In this document: piece by piece, positions 8,817-16,955 of the stretch
How the letters are laid out: every line of letters starts with the position of its first letter
How positions within the stretch are numbered: the stretch's first letter is position 1
Source: Candidatus Babelota bacterium
GTDB taxonomy: Bacteria > Babelota > Babeliae > Babelales > Babelaceae
Direction: 5' to 3'
Assembly: GCA_023379005.1 (NCBI GenBank)
Contig: JAMCTG010000004.1
Location: forward strand, 1 to 64,000
DNA length: 64,000 nt
Program-made: the position numbers and the translations under genes
The notes under the pieces: model-generated
The model's database searches: none
What the model was told of the DNA's origin: nothing
The model's input: the letters and a program-made list of their open reading frames with translations, nothing else

Positions 8817-9820
8817 TTTTATTTTCAGTTACTTTTACATTTTTCACTTTTTCTATGGATTATTTCGAGATGTTGCCTGCAGAAATTGTAGAAAAAATTG
8901 TTAAATCAGCAGCTAATAATATTAATTTTGAAAAAGATGATTCAAATCATAATTTTAGACGTAATTTAAATTCATTGTTATCAAGAGGATATAAATCAGG
9001 ATACAATTTGTCATCGACATGTAAAAGAATGAGGAAATTTAAAAAAATTATTGATGAACAAATTAGAAAACTTCTTATTGAAAAATATGGTGAAATAAAA
9101 TTTGCTGAAAAATTATTTGAAGCTGCATCAGGCCATCATGAAGAAGTTGTGAGTTTTTTTGATAAAAATATAAAGCCTATTAATAGCATGAATTATACAA
9201 GAGAATATTGGGATGCAGATATTAACCAAAGAATAATTCATGAAAAGATTCAACAACGAATTTTATTAAATTTAATAAAAAAATTAATTTTTATTGGTAT
9301 GAAATTTAATTTTGATATAAGAGCCACAAAAGAAATGCAGTTGCCTAAAGAATTTTTAGGATTAACACCGTTAATGGTTGCTTGTAAATATTCAAATTTA
9401 TCTATGGTTAAACTTTTGATTGCTAAAAGATGCAAAATTGATGAAAAAGATCAAGATGGCCGAACAGCTTTTTTTAGGTTGATTACCGACAGAACCATAA
9501 GGCATAATTTATCCTATCAGACATATTATGATAACCCATATACAGGACGTACAGAGTTTGCGGGAAATGTTATAAGATATTGTAAAGATTCCTACAATTA
9601 TAAAATTGCTACATTATTGTTGGAGGCAGGTGCAGACATAAATATAGTTGATAAATCAAAGAGTACTCCTTTAATGCAAGCATTAAAAGATAGTGATCTG
9701 CCTTTAATGAATTTTTTAGTTGACCATAATGCAGATTCATCAATTTTAAATGAATTAAATGAATCCAGACAAACTGTCCAAGTAGAGAACCGTCACAGAA
9801 AAAGCTGCGATATCGTATAA
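8783..9820 (+). CDS. Secreted F-box-like/ankyrin protein ending in CaaX box CDIV
   Basis: 345 residues from the ATG at 8783; another ATG three codons earlier is possible. A hydrophobic signal peptide (about 9-24) is followed by MLPAEIVEKIVKSAAN and, later, SSTCKRMRKFKKII, which together look like an F-box (LPxEI ... helix ... core). Ankyrin repeats begin near LGLTPLMVACKYSNLSMVKLL, continue in YNYKIATLLLEAGADINIVD and end in STPLMQALKDSDLPLMNFLV. The protein ends RHRKSCDIV: a basic stretch and a C-a-a-X motif. F-box plus ANK plus CaaX is the architecture of Legionella AnkB. I infer an effector acting in the host; the domain calls are by eye. Confidence 0.8.
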   Translation: MENTKQSITKIILFSVTFTFFTFSMDYFEMLPAEIVEKIVKSAANNINFEKDDSNHNFRRNLNSLLSRGYKSGYNLSSTCKRMRKFKKIIDEQIRKLLIEKYGEIKFAEKLFEAASGHHEEVVSFFDKNIKPINSMNYTREYWDADINQRIIHEKIQQRILLNLIKKLIFIGMKFNFDIRATKEMQLPKEFLGLTPLMVACKYSNLSMVKLLIAKRCKIDEKDQDGRTAFFRLITDRTIRHNLSYQTYYDNPYTGRTEFAGNVIRYCKDSYNYKIATLLLEAGADINIVDKSKSTPLMQALKDSDLPLMNFLVDHNADSSILNELNESRQTVQVENRHRKSCDIV

Positions 9821-9930
9821 TCTGAAGAAAAACCTCTAATTCTTTAATCAAATATCAGGGAAAAGTTTATTTTTCCCCTTAAATTATTTACAATTGGTCA
9901 ATCGATTTATTATTATATAGTTAGGAGTTG

Positions 9931-9936
9931 TATAAT
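9931..9936 (+). promoter_or_regulatory. TATAAT -10 element before the three-gene ANK run
   Basis: A perfect TATAAT sits 23 bases before the ATG at 9960, leaving a leader of only about 15-18 bases with no Shine-Dalgarno match, so the mRNA may be nearly leaderless. No convincing -35 is seen. Confidence 0.4.
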
Positions 9937-9959
9937 TTTAATAAATTGAATTGATTATT

Positions 9960-10322
9960 ATGAAAAGAATAATCTTGTTTTTCCTGTTTAGTTGTACTTT
10001 AAACATGTTTAGCCAGACGACTGGCGCAACTGAGCAGCAAAAAATTAATGCTGAATTTTTAGAAGCTGTACGTTCGGGAAATATAAATAATATTCAAGCA
10101 GCTTTAGATCGTGGTGTTAATATTAAACAAGTACAGTTTGATGCATTAATGACTGCGGTGCAAAATGGAAATAAAGCAGTTCTTGAATTTCTTTTAGAAA
10201 AGGGATTTAATCCTGATCTGCGCAAAACTTGGGCTTTTGGCCCTACATTAACTCCAAGAGAAGAAGCTTTAAGGCAGGGTCGTGATGACGTTATAGAAGT
10301 ATTAAGAGAACATACGAGGTAA
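9960..10322 (+). CDS. Small secreted ankyrin-repeat protein
   Basis: 120 residues. A signal peptide (KRIILFFLFSCTLNMFSQ) precedes about two ankyrin-like repeats: NAEFLEAVRSGNINNIQAALDRGVN and DALMTAVQNGNKAVLEFLLEKGFNPD. The C-terminus is LREHTR, with no CaaX box. It is the first of three closely spaced ANK genes on the plus strand, 3 bases before the next start. Too few repeats are present to form a long scaffold; it may work as a small binding module outside the cytoplasm. Confidence 0.75.
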   Translation: MKRIILFFLFSCTLNMFSQTTGATEQQKINAEFLEAVRSGNINNIQAALDRGVNIKQVQFDALMTAVQNGNKAVLEFLLEKGFNPDLRKTWAFGPTLTPREEALRQGRDDVIEVLREHTR

Positions 10323-10325
10323 ATT

Positions 10326-10949
10326 ATGAAATTAAAGTTATTATTTTTAAGTATATTAGGTTTGTCATTTTGTTTGGCAATGTCGCCAGAAGCTGGTTTA
10401 GAAGTAAAAAAATTACCAGTTGAGTCAAGAAATAGTTTATTGGAATTGTATAGAAGTCCATATTTTAATAAATTAAATTATGCCAATCTAATAAAACTTT
10501 TAAAAATGAATTTTACAAAAGATGAACTTAATGAAAAATTGCAGCAAATATATCAAAGAAAATTCGATCTTTTCGTGGAAAGATTAGCCAAAATGTTATT
10601 AGATGCTGGTGCAAATATTAATGCAGTAAATGCTAGCAATTTTACACCATTAATGAATGCGGTCGTTAATGGAAATTATGATTTTGCAAAATTTCTAATA
10701 AAAAATGGTGCGAATGTTAATGCTAATAATGGAATTCAATCTGCTTTAACATTATTAATTAGAGTTCCAGGTGAACATGTCGAAAAATTATTAAATTTGT
10801 TACTTGATAATGGTGCTGATTTGACCATGAAAATTCAAAATCAAACACCACTGGAATTGGCAAAAAGTTTAGGAAGAACCAGACTTGCTAATATAATTGA
10901 AAAGAAGATAAAAGAACAGATGTTAAATATACTTTCTACACGAAAATAA
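10326..10949 (+). CDS. Secreted ankyrin-repeat protein
   Basis: 207 residues. The signal peptide MKLKLLFLSILGLSFCLA is followed by a helical stretch and about three ankyrin repeats: LAKMLLDAGANINAVNASNFTP, LMNAVVNGNYDFAKFLIKNG and LLNLLLDNGADLTMKIQNQTP. It ends LELAKSLGRTRLANIIEKK..., without CaaX. It is a clear paralogue of the next gene (same MKLKLL signal, same repeats, same LELAK-LGR tail), so the pair arose by tandem duplication. Ligand unknown. Confidence 0.82.
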   Translation: MKLKLLFLSILGLSFCLAMSPEAGLEVKKLPVESRNSLLELYRSPYFNKLNYANLIKLLKMNFTKDELNEKLQQIYQRKFDLFVERLAKMLLDAGANINAVNASNFTPLMNAVVNGNYDFAKFLIKNGANVNANNGIQSALTLLIRVPGEHVEKLLNLLLDNGADLTMKIQNQTPLELAKSLGRTRLANIIEKKIKEQMLNILSTRK

Positions 10950-10970
10950 TTATTAAAAAAAGGATTTATT

Positions 10971-11444
10971 ATGAAATTAAAATTATTAATTTTGAGCGGG
11001 GTATCGTTTATGTATTGTATGGCAATGGAGCAAAGAGAATTGCCTCGTTCGAAATCTGAACTCAATAAAGAATTTCAAGATATATATCGTACAAGTTTTG
11101 ATTCTTATAGAGAGCAATTTGCTAAAAAATTATTAAATGCTGGGGCAGATATTAATTCTTTAAATAATATGGGTTATACACCATTAATGTTAGCTGTCAT
11201 GAATGGCAACGTGAATTTTGTAAAATTTCTTTTAAAAAATGGTGCAAATGTGAATTTTAATACCGGTCGCAATTCTGCTTTAACATTAGCTATTAGAATT
11301 CCTAGCATTATTGAAAAAGAACTTGTGCAATTGTTGGTAGACAATGGCGCTGATTTAAATGTCAAAATACAAGGTGAAACACCATTAGAATTAGCAAAGA
11401 GATTAGGTAGAAACCAAATAGCTCACGTCATTGAAAATAGATAA
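10971..11444 (+). CDS. Secreted ankyrin-repeat protein, tandem paralogue of the preceding gene
   Basis: 157 residues with an AAAAAAGG ribosome binding site 7 bases upstream. Signal peptide MKLKLLILSGVSFMYCMA, then three ankyrin repeats (AKKLLNAGADINSLNNMGYTP, LMLAVMNGNVNFVKFLLKNG, LVQLLVDNGADLNVKIQGETP). It matches the 207-residue neighbour along its whole length but lacks about 45 residues after the signal peptide. A strong hairpin follows at 11469-11498. Confidence 0.82.
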   Translation: MKLKLLILSGVSFMYCMAMEQRELPRSKSELNKEFQDIYRTSFDSYREQFAKKLLNAGADINSLNNMGYTPLMLAVMNGNVNFVKFLLKNGANVNFNTGRNSALTLAIRIPSIIEKELVQLLVDNGADLNVKIQGETPLELAKRLGRNQIAHVIENR

Positions 11445-11468
11445 AATAAAAAAGTCTTTAAAACACAA

Positions 11469-11498
11469 CCACCGCATTGAAGTAAATCAATGCGGTGG
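11469..11498. terminator. Strong hairpin after the ANK run
   Basis: Perfect 12-bp stem CCACCGCATTGA / TCAATGCGGTGG with a 6-base loop. There is no classical T-run on the plus strand; on the minus strand TTGTGTTTT follows. It may end transcripts from either side (ANK genes on plus, recF on minus), or act as an mRNA 5' hairpin for the short reading frame just downstream. Confidence 0.55.
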
Positions 11499-11515
11499 AA
11501 AAAAGGAGAGTAGTA

Positions 11516-11611
11516 ATGAAGCCTAGGTTAAATTTATATGAATTATTTTTATATATATCTAAGAATGCCAAAATTTTTGCAAATGTCAAATATCAATGCT
11601 TAGTTTTTTAA
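11516..11611 (+). CDS. Possible 31-residue peptide ending CLVF
   Basis: ATG preceded by AAAAAAGGAGAG, a good ribosome binding site, directly after a strong hairpin. The product begins MKPRLNLYELFLYISKNAK and ends NVKYQCLVF. It is Lys-containing with a hydrophobic middle and has no recognisable domain. The last four residues again fit a C-a-a-X pattern, which may be chance. Very short reading frames are common by chance in AT-rich DNA, so the ribosome site is the main support. Confidence 0.3.
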   Translation: MKPRLNLYELFLYISKNAKIFANVKYQCLVF

Positions 11612-11685
11612 TTTAAATTCTAATCATTTTTCCACTATTTTATCTTATTTGTCAAATTTATACTAATAGGGTGTTTTAGGGTAAA

Positions 11686-12741
11686 TTATTCCTCTAAAAT
11701 GATATTTTGAGGCTTTAAATGGCCTAATCCGTTCTGTAAAAGGCTATTATTTACAGGGCTGGTAAAAATGAGCTGGCAGGCGCTAGTAGGGAGTATGTCT
11801 AGGATTCTATTTGTAACTTCTTTGTCTAAATCTGTAGTAAAGTCATCCAATAGGAAAATTGTCCTATTATAACCTGAGGATAGTAATTTTAACTGTGCTA
11901 ATTTTATGATTAAAATAAGCAGTTTTTGCTGGCCTCTTGAGGCAAATTTTCGGCTTGTTTTTTCTTTAAAAACGATGCTAAAATCATCCAAATGGGCACC
12001 AAAAAGGGACCTTTTATAAGCCAATTCTCGAGGCAGACTTTTTTTAAAATCTTGGAAGAAATCTTCAAAGGTTTGCTTAGAATAAGGATATTCAAATTTT
12101 ACTCTAATTTCTTGCCCAAATGTTTTATCAAATAAGAAATTGCAAGCTTCCTCTAATCTTGTAAGTAAATCTGCTCTTTCTTGCCTAATAATTTCTGACA
12201 AATTCCACAATTGCTGTGTCCAAATTTCATACTGTTCTAAATCTCCAGTAAATGAAGTAAGTAATGCGTTACGACTTTCTAAAGTGTGTCTGTATTTAGA
12301 TAGGATTGTAGCAAATGTAGGTTTTTCAAGAATTAAAAGTTGATCAAGAAATGATCTGCGAACTTCTGGTGCGCCTTTAATTAATAGAATATCATCTTCT
12401 GTTAATGTAACAGTTGTGTAGCGCGCAAAGTGTTCTTTAAACGAAACTACAGGACTATTATTAAATTTTACTAATCTTTTATTTTCAGTAAAACCAATTT
12501 GATAAATATCTTCTTCCGGCATTGCAATTTTAATATGAAAACCTTGAGAATCTAACTTTACAAGTTCTTTAGGGCTATAAGTTTTGAAAGATCTAAAATA
12601 ACAAGCGTAATGAAGAGCTTCTAAAATAGAAGTTTTGCCTGAACCATTAGGCCCAATAATGCAACTTATTGGGCTTTCAAATTCAATTTCTTTTGTTGAA
12701 AAACAACGAAAATCTTTTAGTGTTAATTTTTTTACAAGCAT
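11686..12741 (-). CDS. recF: DNA replication and repair protein RecF
   Basis: 351 residues, usual length. Walker A IGPNGSGKTSILEALHYAC is near residue 33, the middle coiled part contains ILLIKGAPEVRRSFLDQLLI, and the C-terminal half has SRGQQKLLILIIKLAQL (ABC signature) and FLLDDFTTDLD (Walker B). RecF loads RecA at gaps with RecO and RecR. It starts 3 bases after the stop of dnaN on the same strand, so dnaN-recF form an operon; dnaA is not next to them. Confidence 0.96.
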   Translation of the reverse strand: MLVKKLTLKDFRCFSTKEIEFESPISCIIGPNGSGKTSILEALHYACYFRSFKTYSPKELVKLDSQGFHIKIAMPEEDIYQIGFTENKRLVKFNNSPVVSFKEHFARYTTVTLTEDDILLIKGAPEVRRSFLDQLLILEKPTFATILSKYRHTLESRNALLTSFTGDLEQYEIWTQQLWNLSEIIRQERADLLTRLEEACNFLFDKTFGQEIRVKFEYPYSKQTFEDFFQDFKKSLPRELAYKRSLFGAHLDDFSIVFKEKTSRKFASRGQQKLLILIIKLAQLKLLSSGYNRTIFLLDDFTTDLDKEVTNRILDILPTSACQLIFTSPVNNSLLQNGLGHLKPQNIILEE

Positions 12742-12744
12742 TAC

Positions 12745-13869
12745 TTAACGGTTAGATGTTGGAGATACTGGCATTACAAGATATGTTGTTGTAAAATCAG
12801 TACCTTTAGATTCAAATATTATTGGTTTAGAATTATTTTTTAAATAAAATGTTGCAACACCTTCATTAAATGCTTGTAAACCATTTAGTAAATATGGAGA
12901 ATAAAAGCGTGTATCTAAATTTAAATTGTCCGAAGATGTAATTGGCAATTCTTCATCTAAATTACCGACTTCTTTATTATTAATCGAAACTTGTAAACTA
13001 TCTTTTGAAAAAGTAAATTTTGTTGCCAAGAATTGGCCTGAAAGTAAGCATGCAGATCTTCTTAACGTTTTAATAAATTTAGATCTGTCTACTGTTGCTG
13101 CAATAAAATCTGTTTTTTCTAAAATAGAACGATAGTTAGGAAATGGATCTACTAATAGTTTTGAAAAGAAATTAAAAAATTCTCCAGAAAATACTAATTG
13201 ATTTCCACAAATACCTAAAAATATTGTATTGTCTGGTGTTGTTTCTAAAATTTTTTTCAGTTCAAAAATTGCTCTGCGTGGCAATAACCAAGATTTTGCT
13301 TGATTCAAAATATATTTTGCAGTACCAACTCTTGCAAGGCAATGGCCATCTGTTGTTGTCATGGTAAATTCTTGGTCTGAAAATTCGAGCAATAGGCCAT
13401 TTAATGCAGAATTAGCATTATTTTGAGGAATTAAGAATGCAACGCTATCAAGCATATTACGCAAATCTGGTGCAGATATATGCATAAGATTTTCAATGCG
13501 TTCAGGAAAGGGTGGAAATTCTTGTGCATCTTTAATATTAAGAGAAAGATTTATACCATTACATTTTAAAAATATCTGATTGCTTGCTAATTCACAAGTA
13601 ATGTTGCCATCTAATTCTTTAACGACATCGAATATTCTTTTTCCTGAAACCAAAAATGTTTGTGCGTCTGTGATTGTGCTTTCAGAAAGTGTACAGCTTG
13701 CTTGAAGACTAATTTCTAAATCTGTACTTTTTAATACTAGTTCTCTATTTCCAACTTGAAAGAGTATAGTTGAAGTTGCGTCTATGGTTGTTCTTTTTGT
13801 GCAAATAGGTTGCATTGAACTGAGTAATGAAACAAGTGATTTTTGGTCTACGACAAATCTACTTTCCAT
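12745..13869 (-). CDS. dnaN: DNA polymerase III beta subunit (sliding clamp)
   Basis: 374 residues, normal for DnaN. Three repeated clamp folds are suggested by FLVSGKRIFDVVKEL, FTMTTTDGHCLARVG and the C-terminal PIIFESKGTDFTTTYLVMPVS, whose last segment forms part of the partner-binding pocket. It encircles DNA and tethers polymerase III. It is followed by recF on the same strand. The 169-base region upstream (to the divergent ANK gene at 14039) is AT-rich and likely holds promoters for both directions. Confidence 0.96.
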   Translation of the reverse strand: MESRFVVDQKSLVSLLSSMQPICTKRTTIDATSTILFQVGNRELVLKSTDLEISLQASCTLSESTITDAQTFLVSGKRIFDVVKELDGNITCELASNQIFLKCNGINLSLNIKDAQEFPPFPERIENLMHISAPDLRNMLDSVAFLIPQNNANSALNGLLLEFSDQEFTMTTTDGHCLARVGTAKYILNQAKSWLLPRRAIFELKKILETTPDNTIFLGICGNQLVFSGEFFNFFSKLLVDPFPNYRSILEKTDFIAATVDRSKFIKTLRRSACLLSGQFLATKFTFSKDSLQVSINNKEVGNLDEELPITSSDNLNLDTRFYSPYLLNGLQAFNEGVATFYLKNNSKPIIFESKGTDFTTTYLVMPVSPTSNR

Positions 13870-14038
13870 ATATTGATCCTAAGATAAATTTAAAAAAAAT
13901 GTTTTGAAAAAAATTATAAACAATATGAGAAAATTTGTCATTATAAATGCTTTAAAATATATAATTTGATTTTTTTATAAATAAAATTTAGATTGTGCCT
14001 CTAAATAATTTAAATTTTATAAGACAGTTAAGGCAGTT

Positions 14039-15028
14039 ATGAAGATCAATTCAATTTTTTTAATATTTATTTTTTTTAATATTTTTTGTATTCAAGCAAT
14101 GAGTAAGTCTTGTATTAAAAAAGGCAATGTAAAAAGTGCTATAAAAAAGAAAGTACGTTTTGATCTTTCACATTGTGACAATATTATGCAGTTGCCAACT
14201 GAAATTTTATATAAAATATATGAGAAATATTTAGATTCTTTGCAAACAGATTCTTTAAATGAATTAGCGGTTTTTATTGGAATAAAGAATTTTCAATTGG
14301 TTAATCGAAAATTTAATCATATTGTCAAAAATCCTGGAAAACATCTTAATGAAAAATATAATAAATTAAGAGAATTATATATACGGCAATTAAAAAATGA
14401 TGAAGGAAAAATACAAAAATTAAATGGCACAGATCAATATAATGATGCTAAAGTTTATGTAAATAATAAACGTCGTAATTCACGCGTTACTTGGAAAGAC
14501 ACAGCGTTGAAACATGATCTTGTTTATTGGTTTCATAAAAATATATTATCTGAATATAATCCACAATTATTATATTTTTTGCTTGAAGCATGTAAAACAG
14601 ACGCGGAAAAAATTGTTAATTTATTATTGTTAGCAACTAAATTAAATGTAAATGCTCCAGTGGATGAATATGAAAAGACAGTATTAATTTATGCAACTGA
14701 ATATAAAAGTATAAAGGTTATTAAAGCTTTAATTCAACATGGTGCAGATGTTAATTTAATAATAGGTAATGGAGTCAACCCATTAATTGCGTTAATGAAA
14801 AAGTCTTTTTCAGGCGTAGAAATGGAAAAGGTTTTGGAAATTATTACTTTATTAATGAGTTCTGGAGCAAAAATTGATTTAAAAGATTCTCGAGGCGATT
14901 CCGCAATATCATTATTAAAACAAAAAAAGCATTCTAAAAATTTCTCTGATGAAACTTATTACAAATTAAAATTTGCTTTAACAGGAACAACACGCAAATC
15001 GTTTAAATTTAAATCCAACTGTCGTTAA
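14039..15028 (+). CDS. Secreted F-box-like/ankyrin protein
   Basis: 329 residues, ribosome site AAGG 6 bases upstream. Signal peptide MKINSIFLIFIFFNIFCIQA, then near residues 58-105 MQLPTEILYKIYEKYLDSL ... FQLVNRKFNHIVKN, the best F-box-like segment in the window. Ankyrin repeats follow: TVLIYATEYKSIKVIKALIQHGADVN and LEIITLLMSSGAKIDLKDSRGD. It ends KFKFKSNCR, basic with a cysteine, but not a CaaX box. Its stop overlaps the stop of the convergent proS. Likely a host-directed protein, by domain composition only. Confidence 0.8.
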   Translation: MKINSIFLIFIFFNIFCIQAMSKSCIKKGNVKSAIKKKVRFDLSHCDNIMQLPTEILYKIYEKYLDSLQTDSLNELAVFIGIKNFQLVNRKFNHIVKNPGKHLNEKYNKLRELYIRQLKNDEGKIQKLNGTDQYNDAKVYVNNKRRNSRVTWKDTALKHDLVYWFHKNILSEYNPQLLYFLLEACKTDAEKIVNLLLLATKLNVNAPVDEYEKTVLIYATEYKSIKVIKALIQHGADVNLIIGNGVNPLIALMKKSFSGVEMEKVLEIITLLMSSGAKIDLKDSRGDSAISLLKQKKHSKNFSDETYYKLKFALTGTTRKSFKFKSNCR

Positions 15029-16458
15029 TAAGCTTTTGCAACCAAAATATCTCTATTGCTTGGCAAATCGCAATTAAAACATGATTTAAAATTATTTTCA
15101 TTTACAAGGCAGCGGATAGTTGCTTTGTATTCTTTTAGTCTTGCTTCACATTCTGAGCGGCCACACCAACCAGTTTGATAAAATCCACCTTGTTCATCTA
15201 ATTGTTTGGCAAAGTCTGTTAATTTAGCAACTTTATGCCACATGCTATCTCTTCTTGCTTTTGCGGAATCAAACATATCTTGTTGTATTTTTTCTAATGT
15301 TTGTTCTACAAAATTTTCTAGATTATTAAAAGCAACACTTTGTTTAGTTGATGTTAGGCGATCTGTAATTACTACTTGGTTTGCTTGTAAATCTCTTGGT
15401 CCAATTTCAATTCTTAATGGAACACCTTTTAATTCCCATTTATAAAATTTAGCACCAGGAGTTTCTTCTTGTGAATCATCAAGGAAAACTCTGAATTTTG
15501 TTTTTAATTTTTGAGCTAATTCTTGAGCAACTTTTTGTAATTTATCCTTTTCTTCACCTTTGAAAATTGGCACAATTGCGATTTGTATAGGAGCAATTTT
15601 GGGAGGGATAATTAATCCTTTTTGGTCACCATGAGTCATAACAAGCGCGCCTACAAGACGAGTAGTTACACCCCAACTTGTAAGATAAGGGTAAGCAAGT
15701 TGACCTTCTCTATTTTGAAATTTCATATCAAAAGATTTTGCAAAGCTTTGAGAAATTAAATGAGATGTTCCCATTTGAAGAGCTCTGCCATCTTGCATTA
15801 ACCCTTCAATTGTAAAAGTTTTGTCTGCGCCAGCAAATTTTTCGCTTTCTGACTTTTGTCCTGCGACAACCGGAATTGCAAGATAGTTTTGTACTAAATC
15901 AACATATTGATCGAGCATTGTAAAAACTTCTTCTTGAGCTTCTTGCAATGTTTCATGAGCTGTGTGACCTTCTTGCCAAAGAATTTCTGTTGTTCGCAAA
16001 AATGGTCTTGTTCTCATTTCCCAACGAACTATATTTGCCCACTGATTAATTTTGAATGGTAAATCTCTCCAAGATTTTAACCATTTTGCAAACATATAAT
16101 GGATCATAGTTTCTGAAGTAGGGCGAATAACTAGAGGTTCTTCAAGTTCTTTACCGCCTGCATAGGTAACTACTGCGACTTCCGGAGCAAAGCCTTCGAC
16201 ATGCTTAGCTTCTTTTTTTAAGAAAGATTCTGGGATAAGTAATGGAAAATATGCATTTTGGTGACCAGTATCTTTAATTTTTTTATCTAATGTTTTTTGA
16301 ATGTTTTCCCAAATTGCATAACCATATGGGCGAATAACAATACTACCTCTGACCGGTGAAAGATCGGCCAATTCAGATTGAAATATAATTTCATTATACC
16401 ATTCTGGAAAATTAGCTTTGATATCTGGTAGTTTGTTCGCCATACTTAAAACTTTCAT
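15025..16458 (-). CDS. proS: Prolyl-tRNA synthetase (archaeal/eukaryote-like type)
   Basis: 477 residues. The class II core shows motif 2 region IVRWEMRTRPFLRTTEILWQEGHTAH and motif 3 region LAYPYLTSWGVTTRLVGALVMTHGD. It lacks the large editing domain of the usual bacterial enzyme and carries the C-terminal extension of the short type (CGRSECEARLKE ... FNCDLP), ending in AKAY; a terminal Tyr is characteristic of this type. It attaches proline to tRNA-Pro. Start at the ATG at 16458, just after a GCAA-tetraloop hairpin; an in-frame ATG five codons in is possible. Confidence 0.95.
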   Translation of the reverse strand: MKVLSMANKLPDIKANFPEWYNEIIFQSELADLSPVRGSIVIRPYGYAIWENIQKTLDKKIKDTGHQNAYFPLLIPESFLKKEAKHVEGFAPEVAVVTYAGGKELEEPLVIRPTSETMIHYMFAKWLKSWRDLPFKINQWANIVRWEMRTRPFLRTTEILWQEGHTAHETLQEAQEEVFTMLDQYVDLVQNYLAIPVVAGQKSESEKFAGADKTFTIEGLMQDGRALQMGTSHLISQSFAKSFDMKFQNREGQLAYPYLTSWGVTTRLVGALVMTHGDQKGLIIPPKIAPIQIAIVPIFKGEEKDKLQKVAQELAQKLKTKFRVFLDDSQEETPGAKFYKWELKGVPLRIEIGPRDLQANQVVITDRLTSTKQSVAFNNLENFVEQTLEKIQQDMFDSAKARRDSMWHKVAKLTDFAKQLDEQGGFYQTGWCGRSECEARLKEYKATIRCLVNENNFKSCFNCDLPSNRDILVAKAY

Positions 16459-16463
16459 TAGTA

Positions 16464-16481
16464 TCGCCCATTGCTGGGCGA
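16464..16481 (-). promoter_or_regulatory. GNRA-loop hairpin in the proS leader
   Basis: On the minus strand TCGCCCA-GCAA-TGGGCGA forms a 7-bp perfect stem with a GCAA tetraloop, ending 5 bases before the proS ATG, where a Shine-Dalgarno sequence would normally sit and none is visible. It could control initiation or be a processing site. Confidence 0.5.
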
Positions 16482-16561
16482 GTTTAGGTTTTTTTAAATT
16501 ATATCGTAGTTTTACTTTATATACAAATTGGTTATATTTGCCCGAAATAATTTAAAAGATT

Positions 16562-16651
16562 AAAAATATTGGATGCGATGTGATAATTGTTGGAAGAGGA
16601 ATTTATCAATTTAGAAAATTAGGTTGGCAAGCGTATCAAGATAGAATTGCG
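16562..16651 (+). pseudogene. Relic of pyrF (C-terminal end of orotidine 5'-phosphate decarboxylase)
   Basis: The plus-strand frame reads IGCDVIIVGRGIYQFRKLG followed by WQAYQDRIA. This is the C-terminal signature of OMP decarboxylase (GADIIIVGRGI ... yr ... W-AY). About 30 residues survive, with an internal deletion between GRGIYQ and the final helix, and no recognisable upstream part. The reading frame then runs on into GC-rich DNA. I read it as a decayed gene, suggesting loss of de novo UMP synthesis at this locus; an intact copy elsewhere cannot be excluded. Confidence 0.6.
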
Positions 16652-16659
16652 CATAATTA

Positions 16660-16880
16660 CAAGGAAGCCGCGCCGCAGAAGGGCGAGAATTATCGCATAA
16701 TTGATTCGTTCCGTCTTCGCTATTTTCGAGGCAGTTTTCTATTGAAATATGAAGAGCTACGCCGGACAAGCTCCGCTATTTAGTTCGATGCCATTGGACT
16801 TCTACCACATTTTGGACCTCCTGCCGGCCGCCGCTCGGTCACTTCTTGCCCGTCGCTCTGGCCTTGTCGGTCCTTTTTTT
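16660..16880. repeat. GC-rich palindromic island with terminator-like end
   Basis: A GC-rich stretch in an AT-rich context between the pyrF relic and the next ANK gene. GGACC at 16814-16818 pairs with GGTCC at 16869-16873, followed by seven T, so the distal part could act as a plus-strand terminator. The minus-strand core GGACCGACAAGGCCAGAGC resembles GGACCGAAAAG...GGCCAGAGC in the element at 40297-40363. The rest of the gap (16459-16955) shows no other gene. Confidence 0.45.
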
Positions 16881-16955
16881 ATTTGAATATTTAATAATTT
16901 TACGTAAAATGTAGCGTTAATTAAATATTTTTTACTTTTTTTATATGGAACAATA

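Noticed and set aside
13870-14038. Possible replication origin next to dnaN-recF
   Set aside because: No cluster of DnaA boxes (TTATCCACA-like) is visible and dnaA is not adjacent; AT-richness alone is not evidence here.
16580-16783. 67-residue gene starting at GTG 16580
   Set aside because: Its first part is the pyrF tail without the enzyme, and the second part is GC-rich repeat read in frame; better explained as a relic.
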